A DNA stretch of 14,735 bases from DATDCV01 sp036524155 (GTDB taxonomy: Bacteria > Verrucomicrobiota > Verrucomicrobiia > Limisphaerales > UBA8199), in the NCBI GenBank assembly GCA_036524155.1, contig DATDCV010000258.1:1-14735 (forward strand), given 5' to 3'. Below are positions 6,254 through 13,751 of this stretch, piece after piece. Positions within the stretch are counted from its first letter, which is position 1; every line of letters begins with the position of its first letter. A program made the position numbers and the translations under genes. The notes below the pieces were generated by a model. The model saw only the letters and a list, made by a program, of their open reading frames with translations, did not search any database and had not been told where the DNA came from.

Positions 6254-6339
6254 CGGCCTTCGGATTTCGGCCTTCGGATTTCCTTCGGATTTCGGCCTTC
6301 GGATTTCTTTCGGATTTCGGTCTTCGGATTTCGGATTTC
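6254..6339. repeat. CGGATTTCGGCCTT array (reverse of CCGAAATC repeat)
   Basis: About ten overlapping copies of TTCGGATTT or TTCGGCC alternate over 86 bp, for example CGGCCTTCGGATTTCGGCC. On the reverse strand this reads as CCGAAATC units, the motif found in direct orientation at 6000-6025. The array lies in the leader region of the lipase-like gene. If translated it gives only a low-complexity FGxRxSDF string, so I treat it as non-coding. Confidence 0.8.
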
Positions 6340-6373
6340 ATTTTGGGCTTCCCCGGTGCATGTTAGCGGGCAT

Positions 6374-7681
6374 ATGGCCTCCAATTACCCGAACCCGGTC
6401 ATTTTCGTCCCCGGTATCATGGGCAGCGCCTTGCGCGACCAATACCCGGTCTCCCCCGAAACCGTGTGGTCCCCCTTCAAGCTCCTCATCAAATCCTATG
6501 AGCGGGTCACCACCCACCCCTCGGACCCGCGCTTCGAACTCCAGGAACCCGCGCGCGTGGTGGCCGACCACGTGTTTGAACTCATTTACTCCGATTTCAT
6601 CGAGGAGCTGCGCCACAACCTGGCGTCCAAAGCGGACGAGCCGATCCCAGTCTATCCGTTCGCGTATGATTGGCGGCAGCCGCTGGAAAACACGGAGGCG
6701 CAGCTCGGCGAGCTCATCGATGAGGTCATCGCCCGGACCCGGCTATTGCGGCATTACGCCGGCGCCGGGTTTGGCACCGCCCGTTTTCCCGGCCAGGTCA
6801 ACCTCGCGGGCCACTCGATGGGCGGGCTGATCATCGCCGGCTATCTCCAGAAAAACGGGCAGAAAAAAGTCAACCGGGTCGCCACCCTCGGCTCGCCCTT
6901 TCGCGGCTCCCTCGAGGCCGTCGCCAAAACCGCCGTCGGGATTGCCGCCCTCGGCGGCTCTCCCGGCAGCTCGCGCGAACGCGAAGCCGCCCGGGTAACC
7001 CCCGCTCTCTATTACTTGCTGCCATCGTTCCGCGGCGCGGTCGCCGCCGAACCGGGACTCGCCGACGACCTCTTTCTGCCGCAGGCGTGGCAGCCCGGCA
7101 TCTTGCGGACGCTCCAGGAGTTCATCCGGATGTATGGCGTCAACCCCGGCAGCCCGGAACGGCAAGCCTCCGATTTGCTCCGCAAAATGCTCGATGCCGC
7201 CTGGCGGTATCGCACCCGCACCGAGAAACTCCAGCTCGACAATCCCAAGGATTGGCTTTGTGTCGCCGGAGTCGACGCCCCGACCCGTGTCCACATGCAC
7301 ATCGGCAAAGACGCCGCCGGCCAGCCGCGCTTTGACCTAACCGATGCCGACGTGAAGAACGAATACAAAAACCCCGACCCTAACCAGCGCGTCGAAACCG
7401 GCGACCATACCGTGCCTTACCTGGGCTCCCGCGCGAAATTCATTCCTGCCCAACAGGTCGTGTGCGTAACCCCGGCCGATTTCAGCTTCTGGGAATTCAA
7501 GGACCGCGTTTTGGAGGCCACCGGTTTCCACTCGATGCTGCCCTCCCTCAACCTGGCCCAGCGGCTCGTCGTCAGCCATTTCCGGGGCCGGCTCTACGGG
7601 GACGTCTGGGGACGCCCTGCCCCGGACCTTGACCCCGGCGCCGCCTGGGACCCGCCCATAGCTGGCTTGCCCGCCAGGTGA
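6374..7681 (+). CDS. LCAT-like alpha/beta hydrolase (lipase/acyltransferase fold)
   Basis: I chose the ATG at 6374 (435 residues), because the frame upstream to a TTG at 6155 runs through repeats. The protein opens with PVIFVPGIMGSALRD, the oxyanion-hole segment of lecithin:cholesterol acyltransferase-type hydrolases. The nucleophile elbow is AGHSMGG with Ser148, followed by VNRVATLGSPFRGS, which often follows the elbow in lipases. Near the C-terminus GDHTVPYLGS (343-352) corresponds to the family's GDGTVP motif. It probably cleaves or transfers an ester-linked acyl group, with unknown substrate. From this start there is no signal peptide, so it would be cytoplasmic; the upstream extension has a hydrophobic stretch but is probably fortuitous. 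The thioesterase gene follows on the same strand, and the two may be cotranscribed. Confidence 0.85.
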   Translation: MASNYPNPVIFVPGIMGSALRDQYPVSPETVWSPFKLLIKSYERVTTHPSDPRFELQEPARVVADHVFELIYSDFIEELRHNLASKADEPIPVYPFAYDWRQPLENTEAQLGELIDEVIARTRLLRHYAGAGFGTARFPGQVNLAGHSMGGLIIAGYLQKNGQKKVNRVATLGSPFRGSLEAVAKTAVGIAALGGSPGSSREREAARVTPALYYLLPSFRGAVAAEPGLADDLFLPQAWQPGILRTLQEFIRMYGVNPGSPERQASDLLRKMLDAAWRYRTRTEKLQLDNPKDWLCVAGVDAPTRVHMHIGKDAAGQPRFDLTDADVKNEYKNPDPNQRVETGDHTVPYLGSRAKFIPAQQVVCVTPADFSFWEFKDRVLEATGFHSMLPSLNLAQRLVVSHFRGRLYGDVWGRPAPDLDPGAAWDPPIAGLPAR

Positions 7682-7752
7682 TGATTGGGCAACAAACGCC
7701 GCCGCCGCGCGATGGCCGGTGGCGGCCGCGGTTCAGCCGCCCGAAAGACTCT

Positions 7753-8136
7753 ATGCCAAACGACTCAGAAACACTCCAGCCCGCGATCCGCGTCGTCATG
7801 ATGCCCCGCGATACCAACCCCATGGGCACGATCTTCGGGGGCATCATCCTCAGCTACATCGACCAGGCCGGCGCCGTCGAGGCCAGCCGCCACACCGAAA
7901 AGAAATTCGTCACCGTCGCCATGCACGAAGTGAAATTCATCGCCCCGGTGTTCGTGGGGGACTTGGTGAGCTTTTACACCGAACTGGTAAAAGTCGGCGA
8001 CACCTCCGTCACTGTGCGCGTAACGGTCGAAGCCAAGCGCGGCTCCCCGCCACACGGAACCGTGCGCGTCACTCAGGCCGAGGTGGTGTATGTGGCGGTG
8101 GATGCCTCTGGCCGCTCCGTCCCCGTCAGGGCCTAG
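7753..8136 (+). CDS. YciA-like hotdog-fold acyl-CoA thioesterase
   Basis: The 127-residue product has the single hotdog domain of the YciA/acyl-CoA hydrolase group: RVVMMPRDTNPMGTIFGGII, then SYIDQAGAVEASRH with the likely catalytic Asp37, HEVKFIAPVFVGDLVSFY, and VTVEAK with QAEVVYVAVD near the end. It hydrolyses acyl-CoA to free acid and CoA in the cytoplasm; chain-length preference cannot be read. The frame is open back to a GTG at 7678 and an ATG at 7681 overlapping the hydrolase stop, but the family N-terminus matches MPNDSETLQPAIRVV, so ATG 7753 is preferred. An upstream start at 7681 would give translational coupling with the hydrolase. Confidence 0.9.
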   Translation: MPNDSETLQPAIRVVMMPRDTNPMGTIFGGIILSYIDQAGAVEASRHTEKKFVTVAMHEVKFIAPVFVGDLVSFYTELVKVGDTSVTVRVTVEAKRGSPPHGTVRVTQAEVVYVAVDASGRSVPVRA

Positions 8137-8413
8137 GCTTTCGACAGGACAAACCGCCCAGTCCGGGCGTTCGGTCGCCGTCCTTATCCTGTCTCCTTCA
8201 GCCTTGGCGGAGGCGGTCCATCCCGCCATGTCGGCACGCGCAATACCCAGAACCACAACTGGATATGAGATCTATCACCAGCCTGCGCGGCCCCACCCGG
8301 GATATTCTCGAAACGAACTGTACCGATGCGAACTTGATGGCCTTGAAACTGCTGGAAATGGGCTGTCGCAGGTCTGGTATCTTGTGACGCAGGACGAAAC
8401 CAATTGGTGATTC
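8137..8413. other. 277-bp spacer with a nested inverted repeat at 8143-8193
   Basis: No convincing gene lies here. GACAGGA (8143-8149) is matched by TCCTGTC (8187-8193), enclosing an inner hairpin CGCCC (8155-8159)/GGGCG (8165-8169) with loop AGTCC. This begins 7 bp after the thioesterase stop and may be a transcript-end structure, though there is no T run. A 40-codon frame at 8265-8387 has no recognisable sequence. Just before the next gene, GGTGA 4 nt upstream of the ATG can serve as its ribosome site. Confidence 0.45.
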
Positions 8414-9949
8414 ATGAACACCGCCACCAGCAGCGGCAAGTGCCCTTTGCCACCCTCAGGCGAGAGCCCTCAATCCCGTCGCGCCAGCGAGGGAAATGCG
8501 AAGCCCGCCAAAAAGATTTTGGTGATCGATGACAACCGCCTGGTCCTGAAGGTCACCGCCTACAAGTTGCGGACCTTCGGATACGAAGTGCACACTGCCG
8601 AGGACGGAGCGGGCGCCATTAGCATCCTCCGCGAAGCGCGGCCTGACCTGATCCTCCTGGACCTGAATTTCCCGCCCGACATCGCCCACGGCGGCGGCGT
8701 CCCTTGGGATGGTCTCCTGCTCTTGAGTTGGCTCCGGCGCATGAATGAGGCGGAGAATATCCCGGTCATCGCGATCACTGCCGGTGATCTGCCGGAATAC
8801 AAAGACCGGTGCCTGGCGGCAGGAGTTCTGGATATCTTCCTCAAGCCGATTGACCATGAGGCACTCGTAGCCACCATCCGGAGGGCTTTGAATGAGGCGC
8901 CTCGAGTCCAGGGACCAGCCACTCCCGCTGCTCGTGCAAACCCTCGAGGCGAGCCTCGACCAAAGCCTCAGCCAGCCCCTAAAACGGAGGCCGAATCCAC
9001 CGCCGGCAAAAAGATACTCTTCGTGGACGACGAAAGCGACTGGCGTTACATGGGGGCGCTGTATCTGACCGAATGCGGGTACGAAGTGGTCACGACTGCG
9101 GATGGAGATGGAGCGCTGGCCCAGGCATCGACACTCCAGCCGCATCTGATTGTGCTGGATCTGAACCTGGGGGGGCAGAGCGGCGCGACACTCATGAAAC
9201 TGCTGGCGGCGGAACATCCCCAGGTGCCAATCCTTATATACACCGGCACGGAGCTGGATGACTCGGAAGTCGCCAGGCTGTTGGACGAAGGAGCCTACGA
9301 CTGCCTGCGAAAAGGGACCATGGAGGAATTGCTCAACGTTGTCGGAATGGCGATTCGTGGAGAACCCAGGAAAACGCGCGCGCTGCCCGAACCAACCACC
9401 GCTCCGCGAGTGCCCGACCCTCGACGAAAACCAACCGTGGAAGAGACGCCCGCTGCCGTCGAGAAGACAAAGGATGCGCCGCCCGAGGAGGAAGAGGCAG
9501 CGCCCGGGCGCGGCGGCGGCTCTGCCCGCGAAGTGGCCAAGCCGAAAACTGAATCGGCGCTGATTATCGCCGAGGATGCCGAACTCAAGGACGCCCTTCG
9601 TTCCTTCCTGGAATCTCGTTCATTCAGTGTGACCTGTGTCATTGACGGCACCGAGGCCTTGAACCAGATCCGCACACTCGAGGCCGATCTCATTGTGTTC
9701 GATATGGCCCCGTCACGGCTCCCGGTCGATCAGTTTTACCGGGCCTTGGAAGGTATCAAGCCGCACCTGTGCGGGCGGATCATCTTCATAACCAGTGACG
9801 ACACCCACCCGGCGGCGGATGGGTTCGTCCGCAAGGTGCGAGGTCTCACACTCTGGAAACCCTTTCCTCCGGCCGATCTGCTCGAGGCGGCCGAAACCAT
9901 CCGGCACCGAAATTCGCCGGGACTGTGTGAGGCTGGAAAACCTAACTGA
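8414..9949 (+). CDS. Triple receiver-domain protein without an output domain
   Basis: The 511-residue protein contains three CheY-like receiver domains. REC1 (about 33-157) has acidic pair DD 39-40, phospho-acceptor Asp83 and Lys144. REC2 (about 202-315) has DD 205-206, Asp249 and Lys300. REC3 (about 380-500) has ED 387-388, Asp430 and Lys482 in WKPF. All three therefore keep the catalytic acids and lysine and could be phosphorylated. REC1 has an extra loop after the acceptor (NFPPDIAHGGGVPWDG). Linkers are Pro/Ala/Lys-rich (about 160-198) and Pro/Glu/Arg-rich (about 318-378). There is no DNA-binding, enzymatic or kinase domain, so it may act as a phospho-scaffold, a sink, or through protein contacts. 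The 32-residue N-terminal tail is low complexity. No histidine kinase is adjacent. The ATG has GGTGA upstream. Confidence 0.93.
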   Translation: MNTATSSGKCPLPPSGESPQSRRASEGNAKPAKKILVIDDNRLVLKVTAYKLRTFGYEVHTAEDGAGAISILREARPDLILLDLNFPPDIAHGGGVPWDGLLLLSWLRRMNEAENIPVIAITAGDLPEYKDRCLAAGVLDIFLKPIDHEALVATIRRALNEAPRVQGPATPAARANPRGEPRPKPQPAPKTEAESTAGKKILFVDDESDWRYMGALYLTECGYEVVTTADGDGALAQASTLQPHLIVLDLNLGGQSGATLMKLLAAEHPQVPILIYTGTELDDSEVARLLDEGAYDCLRKGTMEELLNVVGMAIRGEPRKTRALPEPTTAPRVPDPRRKPTVEETPAAVEKTKDAPPEEEEAAPGRGGGSAREVAKPKTESALIIAEDAELKDALRSFLESRSFSVTCVIDGTEALNQIRTLEADLIVFDMAPSRLPVDQFYRALEGIKPHLCGRIIFITSDDTHPAADGFVRKVRGLTLWKPFPPADLLEAAETIRHRNSPGLCEAGKPN

Positions 9950-10008
9950 GTCTTGCGCGCCCTTCCTGGTTGACCCGGTGTTTCTTCCGCAGCATCCGGG
10001 CGGCTGCC

Positions 10009-10926
10009 TCAACGGTAAAGCGCGAACCCGATTCGGAAGCCCGAGCTCCGTTCCTTGTAGAGCAGCAGGCTCTCCCCATAGCCGACAAAGTATTGCGCCA
10101 TCAGGTAAGCGTTGAAGTTCCTCCAGATTCTCATCAACGGAAACGTAAGGTCCAACTGGAGGCTCCCCCTGTCGCCATGGTCGCCCAACCGGCCAATCGC
10201 CGAAAGTTGGATATTTTGTTGCCAGCCGATAACCGCCCTCAGGTCGGCGTAACCCCGGTAGCGGGCGATGTCCTCGTTATCGCTCAGGTCCCCGATATAA
10301 ACCCAGGCCCGCGGCTGAAGAATGAGCTGGAAATGGTTGTCCCGGCCCAAAGTCAGCGTCGGACGAATGTAGACGATATTCTGGCTGCGTGAGTCCTCGC
10401 CGCCTTTGCCGTTGGATTCATGCTGAAACCCGGGCTGAAGATCCAGGCGCACTCCGTTAGTGAGGCCGCCCCCGATCACTCGCTCCCAACTGTAGAACGC
10501 CTCGGGCTTGTAACTGCTGTCCAGGAACGGTGCCGACACCTGGTTCCAATCCCACAGCGACGTTTGGGTGTAGGCCGCAAAGAACCCCTTCAGGAACGGG
10601 GCCTTCTGCGCCAGCGGGCCCTCCGCGTTCAGCAGTTGATATTTGAGGCTGAACTGGAACTTGGCATTCGGAGACTCGGTCCCGGCCACGAAATACATCG
10701 GCTCGTACGGGAAGAGATGTTCTTTTAGAAACGCGGTCGGATCGAACGGTTTCGCCTCCGCTTCGGTGGGGGAAGTCGTCGATCCCGGCGCCTGTTGTCG
10801 AGCCGGCTCCAGCGAAGGCGGCGGCGGCTGTGTTTGGCCGGGAAGCGTCTGTGCCAACAAGCTCGCCAGCAGCACGCCACTGCTCCATACCCACGTCCGG
10901 CAACCTGACCGCACAACCTGTGTCAT
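10009..10926 (-). CDS. pldA: Outer membrane phospholipase A (OMPLA)
   Basis: The 305-residue product has a signal peptide (about 1-30) and a Pro-rich stretch, then the OMPLA beta-barrel. The family signatures are clear: YEPMYFVAG, KFQFSLKYQLL, AAYTQTSLWDW, SSYKPEAFYSWE, and the active-site segment GFQHESNGKGGEDSRSQNIVY. His169, Ser171 and Asn183 match the E. coli OMPLA catalytic His142, Ser144 and Asn156 with identical spacing. The barrel ends in YKERSSGFRIGFALYR, with hydrophobic residues alternating toward the C-terminus. OMPLA is a calcium-dependent enzyme hydrolysing phospholipids in the outer leaflet of the outer membrane, and its presence implies a diderm cell. It is last in a reverse-strand run, 76 bp after the beta-propeller gene and convergent with the receiver protein gene. 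Confidence 0.95.
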   Translation of the reverse strand: MTQVVRSGCRTWVWSSGVLLASLLAQTLPGQTQPPPPSLEPARQQAPGSTTSPTEAEAKPFDPTAFLKEHLFPYEPMYFVAGTESPNAKFQFSLKYQLLNAEGPLAQKAPFLKGFFAAYTQTSLWDWNQVSAPFLDSSYKPEAFYSWERVIGGGLTNGVRLDLQPGFQHESNGKGGEDSRSQNIVYIRPTLTLGRDNHFQLILQPRAWVYIGDLSDNEDIARYRGYADLRAVIGWQQNIQLSAIGRLGDHGDRGSLQLDLTFPLMRIWRNFNAYLMAQYFVGYGESLLLYKERSSGFRIGFALYR

Positions 10927-11002
10927 GCCCGGACCTTACCAGCGGGCGCGAGTGCTTCCAAGCAGTTTGCGGTGTTTAATACCGTTGGATCCGGGATCCC
11001 GT

Positions 11003-12319
11003 TCAATTTCGTCCCGGAGCCGCGTTGCTCGCCTGCCTGTCCGCGCGCACATTGTAACACCAGAGCATGTTGTGATCGCGAACGTAAAGGCACCCATTGG
11101 CGACAACCGGATATGCCCAGGCCTTTTCCATCTGGTTCTTCCGCTTCGGCTGGTCGGGGGGTGAAAACCGGCCTTTTTCGCGGTAACCCTCCGCCGCCGG
11201 TTCGACCAGTGCCACCTCGCCATTCTCGCCGTGAAGATAGAGGCGGTCGTCGGCGTAACAAAGCGAAGCCGCGCCTGCCGCGCGTTCCGACCACTTCACA
11301 TTCCCGGAGGTGAAATCGACGCACAGCAGCCCTTCAGTGCCCGCGCCGTACAGGTAATTCTTCAACAATACACACCCGCCAATCGCCGTCGGCAGCTTGG
11401 GCGAAAAATATATTTGCTCGGGTTCCAGGGTTCCTCCATTCGCCACGAGCTTCACCGCGCCACCCCCCGTTCCCGCGCCCGCGCTGTACACCAGATTCCC
11501 GTGAGCCACCGGCGTGGGGATGTTGGCCTTGAACTGGCTGACCGTTTTCTTGTAGCGCCACAGAAATTTGGCGGTCTTCGCCTCCACACCCACCAACCCA
11601 CCTTGCAGCATTTGCACGTATTGCTTCACGCCCGCCGTCTCAACCGCCACCGCCGAGGTATAGGCGGCTGCGTCCGCGCCAGGCACTGCGCATTTCCAAA
11701 CCACATCCCCGGTTTTCTTATTCAAGGCGACAAGCGTGGCGTCCGCACCTCCCGGCGTGCAGATTACCACGTCGCCGTCCACCAGCGGCGATTCTGAGTA
11801 AGCCCAGTCTCCCGGCTTGCCGCCGAAATCGGTCCGTAAACTCTTTTGCCAGCGAACCCTGCCGCCGTCTGTCTCGACGCACGCAAGATCACCGTCGGAC
11901 CCCAGAGCGTATAGCACTTCGCCGTCCACTGTCGGCGTCGACCTGGCGGCAGGAAAGTTTGGCTCTTGCTTGGGGTTGCCCACATTCCCGAGCCGCGTTA
12001 GCCAGATCCGCCGACCATCCGCTACCGCCAGCGCCTGCACAAACTCCTTCTCCAACCCCTCGTTGCCCAGCAGGTAAATCCGCTCGCCAACCACCGTCGG
12101 CGCCGCATACCCGAAACCAACCTCCTTGGCCTGCCACTTCAGCCTGGGACCGGCCTGGGGCCATTCTCTCAACAGGCCGGTTTCGGACGAAACACCGTTT
12201 CGGTCGGGTCCGCGCCACTGCGGCCAATCCGAGGCCCGGACCGGCTCCGCCACGCCCGCGATCCCAAACGCACAACCGAGAATGAGAACCATTGAGTTGG
12301 TCTGGATGTCAGTTTTCAT
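11003..12319 (-). CDS. Exported PQQ-like beta-propeller repeat protein
   Basis: The 438-residue product begins at the first in-frame ATG (12319); a TTG at 12340 would add seven residues and has no support. A signal peptide (about 1-29, ending PVRA) is followed by SDWPQWRGPDRNGVSSETGL, the mature N-terminus seen in many planctomycete and verrucomicrobial quinoprotein-like proteins. Blade-like repeats follow: PTVVGERIYLLGNEG, GRRIWLTRLGNVG, GEVLYALGSDGDLACVETDGG, KKTGDVVWKC, VEAKTAKFLWRYKK, GLLCVDFTSGNVKWSE and NMLWCYNVR. It resembles BamB and PQQ-dehydrogenase propellers, but no dehydrogenase active site is recognisable, so it is probably a non-enzymatic periplasmic propeller, perhaps for binding or assembly. 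It lies between the OPA transporter (73 bp upstream) and pldA. Confidence 0.9.
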   Translation of the reverse strand: MKTDIQTNSMVLILGCAFGIAGVAEPVRASDWPQWRGPDRNGVSSETGLLREWPQAGPRLKWQAKEVGFGYAAPTVVGERIYLLGNEGLEKEFVQALAVADGRRIWLTRLGNVGNPKQEPNFPAARSTPTVDGEVLYALGSDGDLACVETDGGRVRWQKSLRTDFGGKPGDWAYSESPLVDGDVVICTPGGADATLVALNKKTGDVVWKCAVPGADAAAYTSAVAVETAGVKQYVQMLQGGLVGVEAKTAKFLWRYKKTVSQFKANIPTPVAHGNLVYSAGAGTGGGAVKLVANGGTLEPEQIYFSPKLPTAIGGCVLLKNYLYGAGTEGLLCVDFTSGNVKWSERAAGAASLCYADDRLYLHGENGEVALVEPAAEGYREKGRFSPPDQPKRKNQMEKAWAYPVVANGCLYVRDHNMLWCYNVRADRQASNAAPGRN

Positions 12320-12392
12320 AAATTCGATGCCATCCCCCAAAATCCCGGCGAAACATCAGTCCCGCAACCAAATTTTGAGCGTCGCGCCAGAG

Positions 12393-13751
12393 TCATTGAG
12401 GCTGAGCGTAACCGTGGGCCTTGGCCTTCCAGGCCGCAGCGAACAGCGCCGTGCCAATGACACTCAGGCCCGCCAGCGCCATGAAACCCGTGTCCCACCC
12501 CGTTTTCTCCACCAGCAGCCCCAGGCCCCAGCCTGATAACACGGTGCTGGCATAACCGAAAATCCCGGTGAAGCCGGCGGCGGTGGCGGCGGCGCGCTTC
12601 GTGGCCAGGTTCGCCACCGTGATGCCGATTAAGGCCTGGGGCCCGTAGATGAAAAAGCCCGCGGTGCAGAGCACAACGGCGCTCAACACCGTCGATTCCG
12701 CCGGGAGTTTCCAGAAAATGAACACGGACAGAGTCGCCAATGCCATGTAGACCAGGCAGGTTCGTGCGCCGCGGCCGCCGAACACGCGGTCGGTCACCAA
12801 ACCGGCCAGCAACATGCCGATGACCCCCGAAACTTCGAATGCCGCTACCATCCAACTCGCATGGATCAGTTTTACTCCTTTGGCTTCGCTTAAGAGCGTC
12901 GGCCCCCAATCCAGCACCGCATACCGCACCACGTAGACAAAGAAATTGGCCAGCGCGAGTATCCAAACGTACTTGTTACGAAAGACGTTGTCCCGCAGCA
13001 ACGCTTTGAAGTCGTCGCCGTTTTCGGCGTGCGTCGTGGTGTGCTCGGTCCCCGCGACCTCGGGGAGCCCGACGGAAGGCGGAGTATCCGGCAGCAGCCT
13101 CCAGAGAAAGACCGAACCGATGAGTGCGAGCGCTGCCGGAATAAAAAAACAAAGCCGCCAGTTGTAGGTAACCAGAAACCCGCACAGCACGACCACCAGG
13201 CCCGCGCCGATGGAATGCGACGTGTTCCAGATGGATTGCTTGGTCGCGAGCTGCTTCGGCGGAAACCAGTGCGTCATGAGATGGGAAACGGGGGGGAAAC
13301 CCATTCCCTGCACCCAGCCGTTGAGCATCCAGACGACCCCGAGCGTCACCGCCGCCGAGCTGAAGCCGAAGCAGACGTTCATTAGCGCGGAGGCGGCCAG
13401 GCCGACGGCCATGAACGTGCGCGCGTTCGCCCGGTCCGCCAGGAAACCATTGGCGAACCGCGCGACACCGTAAAGCACGCCGTGCAGCGTCAGGAACAGG
13501 CCAAGGTCGACTTTCGTAATGCCGAGATCTTTGCCCATCGCCGGCATCGCCACGCTGAGGTTCTTGCGCACAAAATAAAACAGCGCGTAGCCGGCGATCG
13601 TAGTGAGCAGCACGCGTCGCTGCCAGCGACGGTAGGCCCGATCGATTTCCGCGGGGTCTGTCAGACTGACGGGAATGGCCGGTGCCGGTGCAAAGACGCT
13701 CAATAAACGCCCCGCGCACGAGACCGTCCAGGTTGCCGGGGTTTGTTCCAT
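12393..13751 (-). CDS. OPA-family organophosphate:phosphate antiporter (GlpT/UhpT-like)
   Basis: The 452-residue MFS protein starts at an ATG overlapping the stop codon of the upstream dehydrogenase (TAATG); a GTG at 13832 would extend it by 27 residues into that gene. About twelve membrane segments are visible. The family signatures are GYALFYFVRKNLSVAMP with Arg62, SIWNTSHSIGAG with His179, and YVVRYAVLDWGPT with Arg276; these correspond to Arg45, His165 and Arg269 of E. coli GlpT, which bind glycerol 3-phosphate. UhpT has equivalent residues, so substrate is not settled, but a neighbouring glycerol-phosphate dehydrogenase favours a C3 phosphate. The cytoplasmic loop between the two halves (about 222-250) is polar, with a His/Thr-rich patch (EHTTTHAENGDD). 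Family members exchange the organophosphate for inorganic phosphate across the inner membrane. Confidence 0.9.
   Translation of the reverse strand: MEQTPATWTVSCAGRLLSVFAPAPAIPVSLTDPAEIDRAYRRWQRRVLLTTIAGYALFYFVRKNLSVAMPAMGKDLGITKVDLGLFLTLHGVLYGVARFANGFLADRANARTFMAVGLAASALMNVCFGFSSAAVTLGVVWMLNGWVQGMGFPPVSHLMTHWFPPKQLATKQSIWNTSHSIGAGLVVVLCGFLVTYNWRLCFFIPAALALIGSVFLWRLLPDTPPSVGLPEVAGTEHTTTHAENGDDFKALLRDNVFRNKYVWILALANFFVYVVRYAVLDWGPTLLSEAKGVKLIHASWMVAAFEVSGVIGMLLAGLVTDRVFGGRGARTCLVYMALATLSVFIFWKLPAESTVLSAVVLCTAGFFIYGPQALIGITVANLATKRAAATAAGFTGIFGYASTVLSGWGLGLLVEKTGWDTGFMALAGLSVIGTALFAAAWKAKAHGYAQPQ

Noticed and set aside
7678..7752. Upstream start (GTG 7678 or ATG 7681) for the thioesterase
   Set aside because: The extra 24-25 residues are Arg/Pro-rich and unlike the family N-terminus; the ATG at 7753 gives the usual length. 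The overlap with the hydrolase stop keeps it as an alternative.
8265..8387. 40-codon forward frame in the spacer before the receiver protein
   Set aside because: No recognisable motif and no Shine-Dalgarno; a frame of this length is expected by chance in GC-rich DNA.
10983..11000. GGATCCGGGATCC palindrome near the end of the beta-propeller gene
   Set aside because: It is a short symmetrical sequence with no T run and no other context; it may be chance and is too weak to call a terminator or operator.
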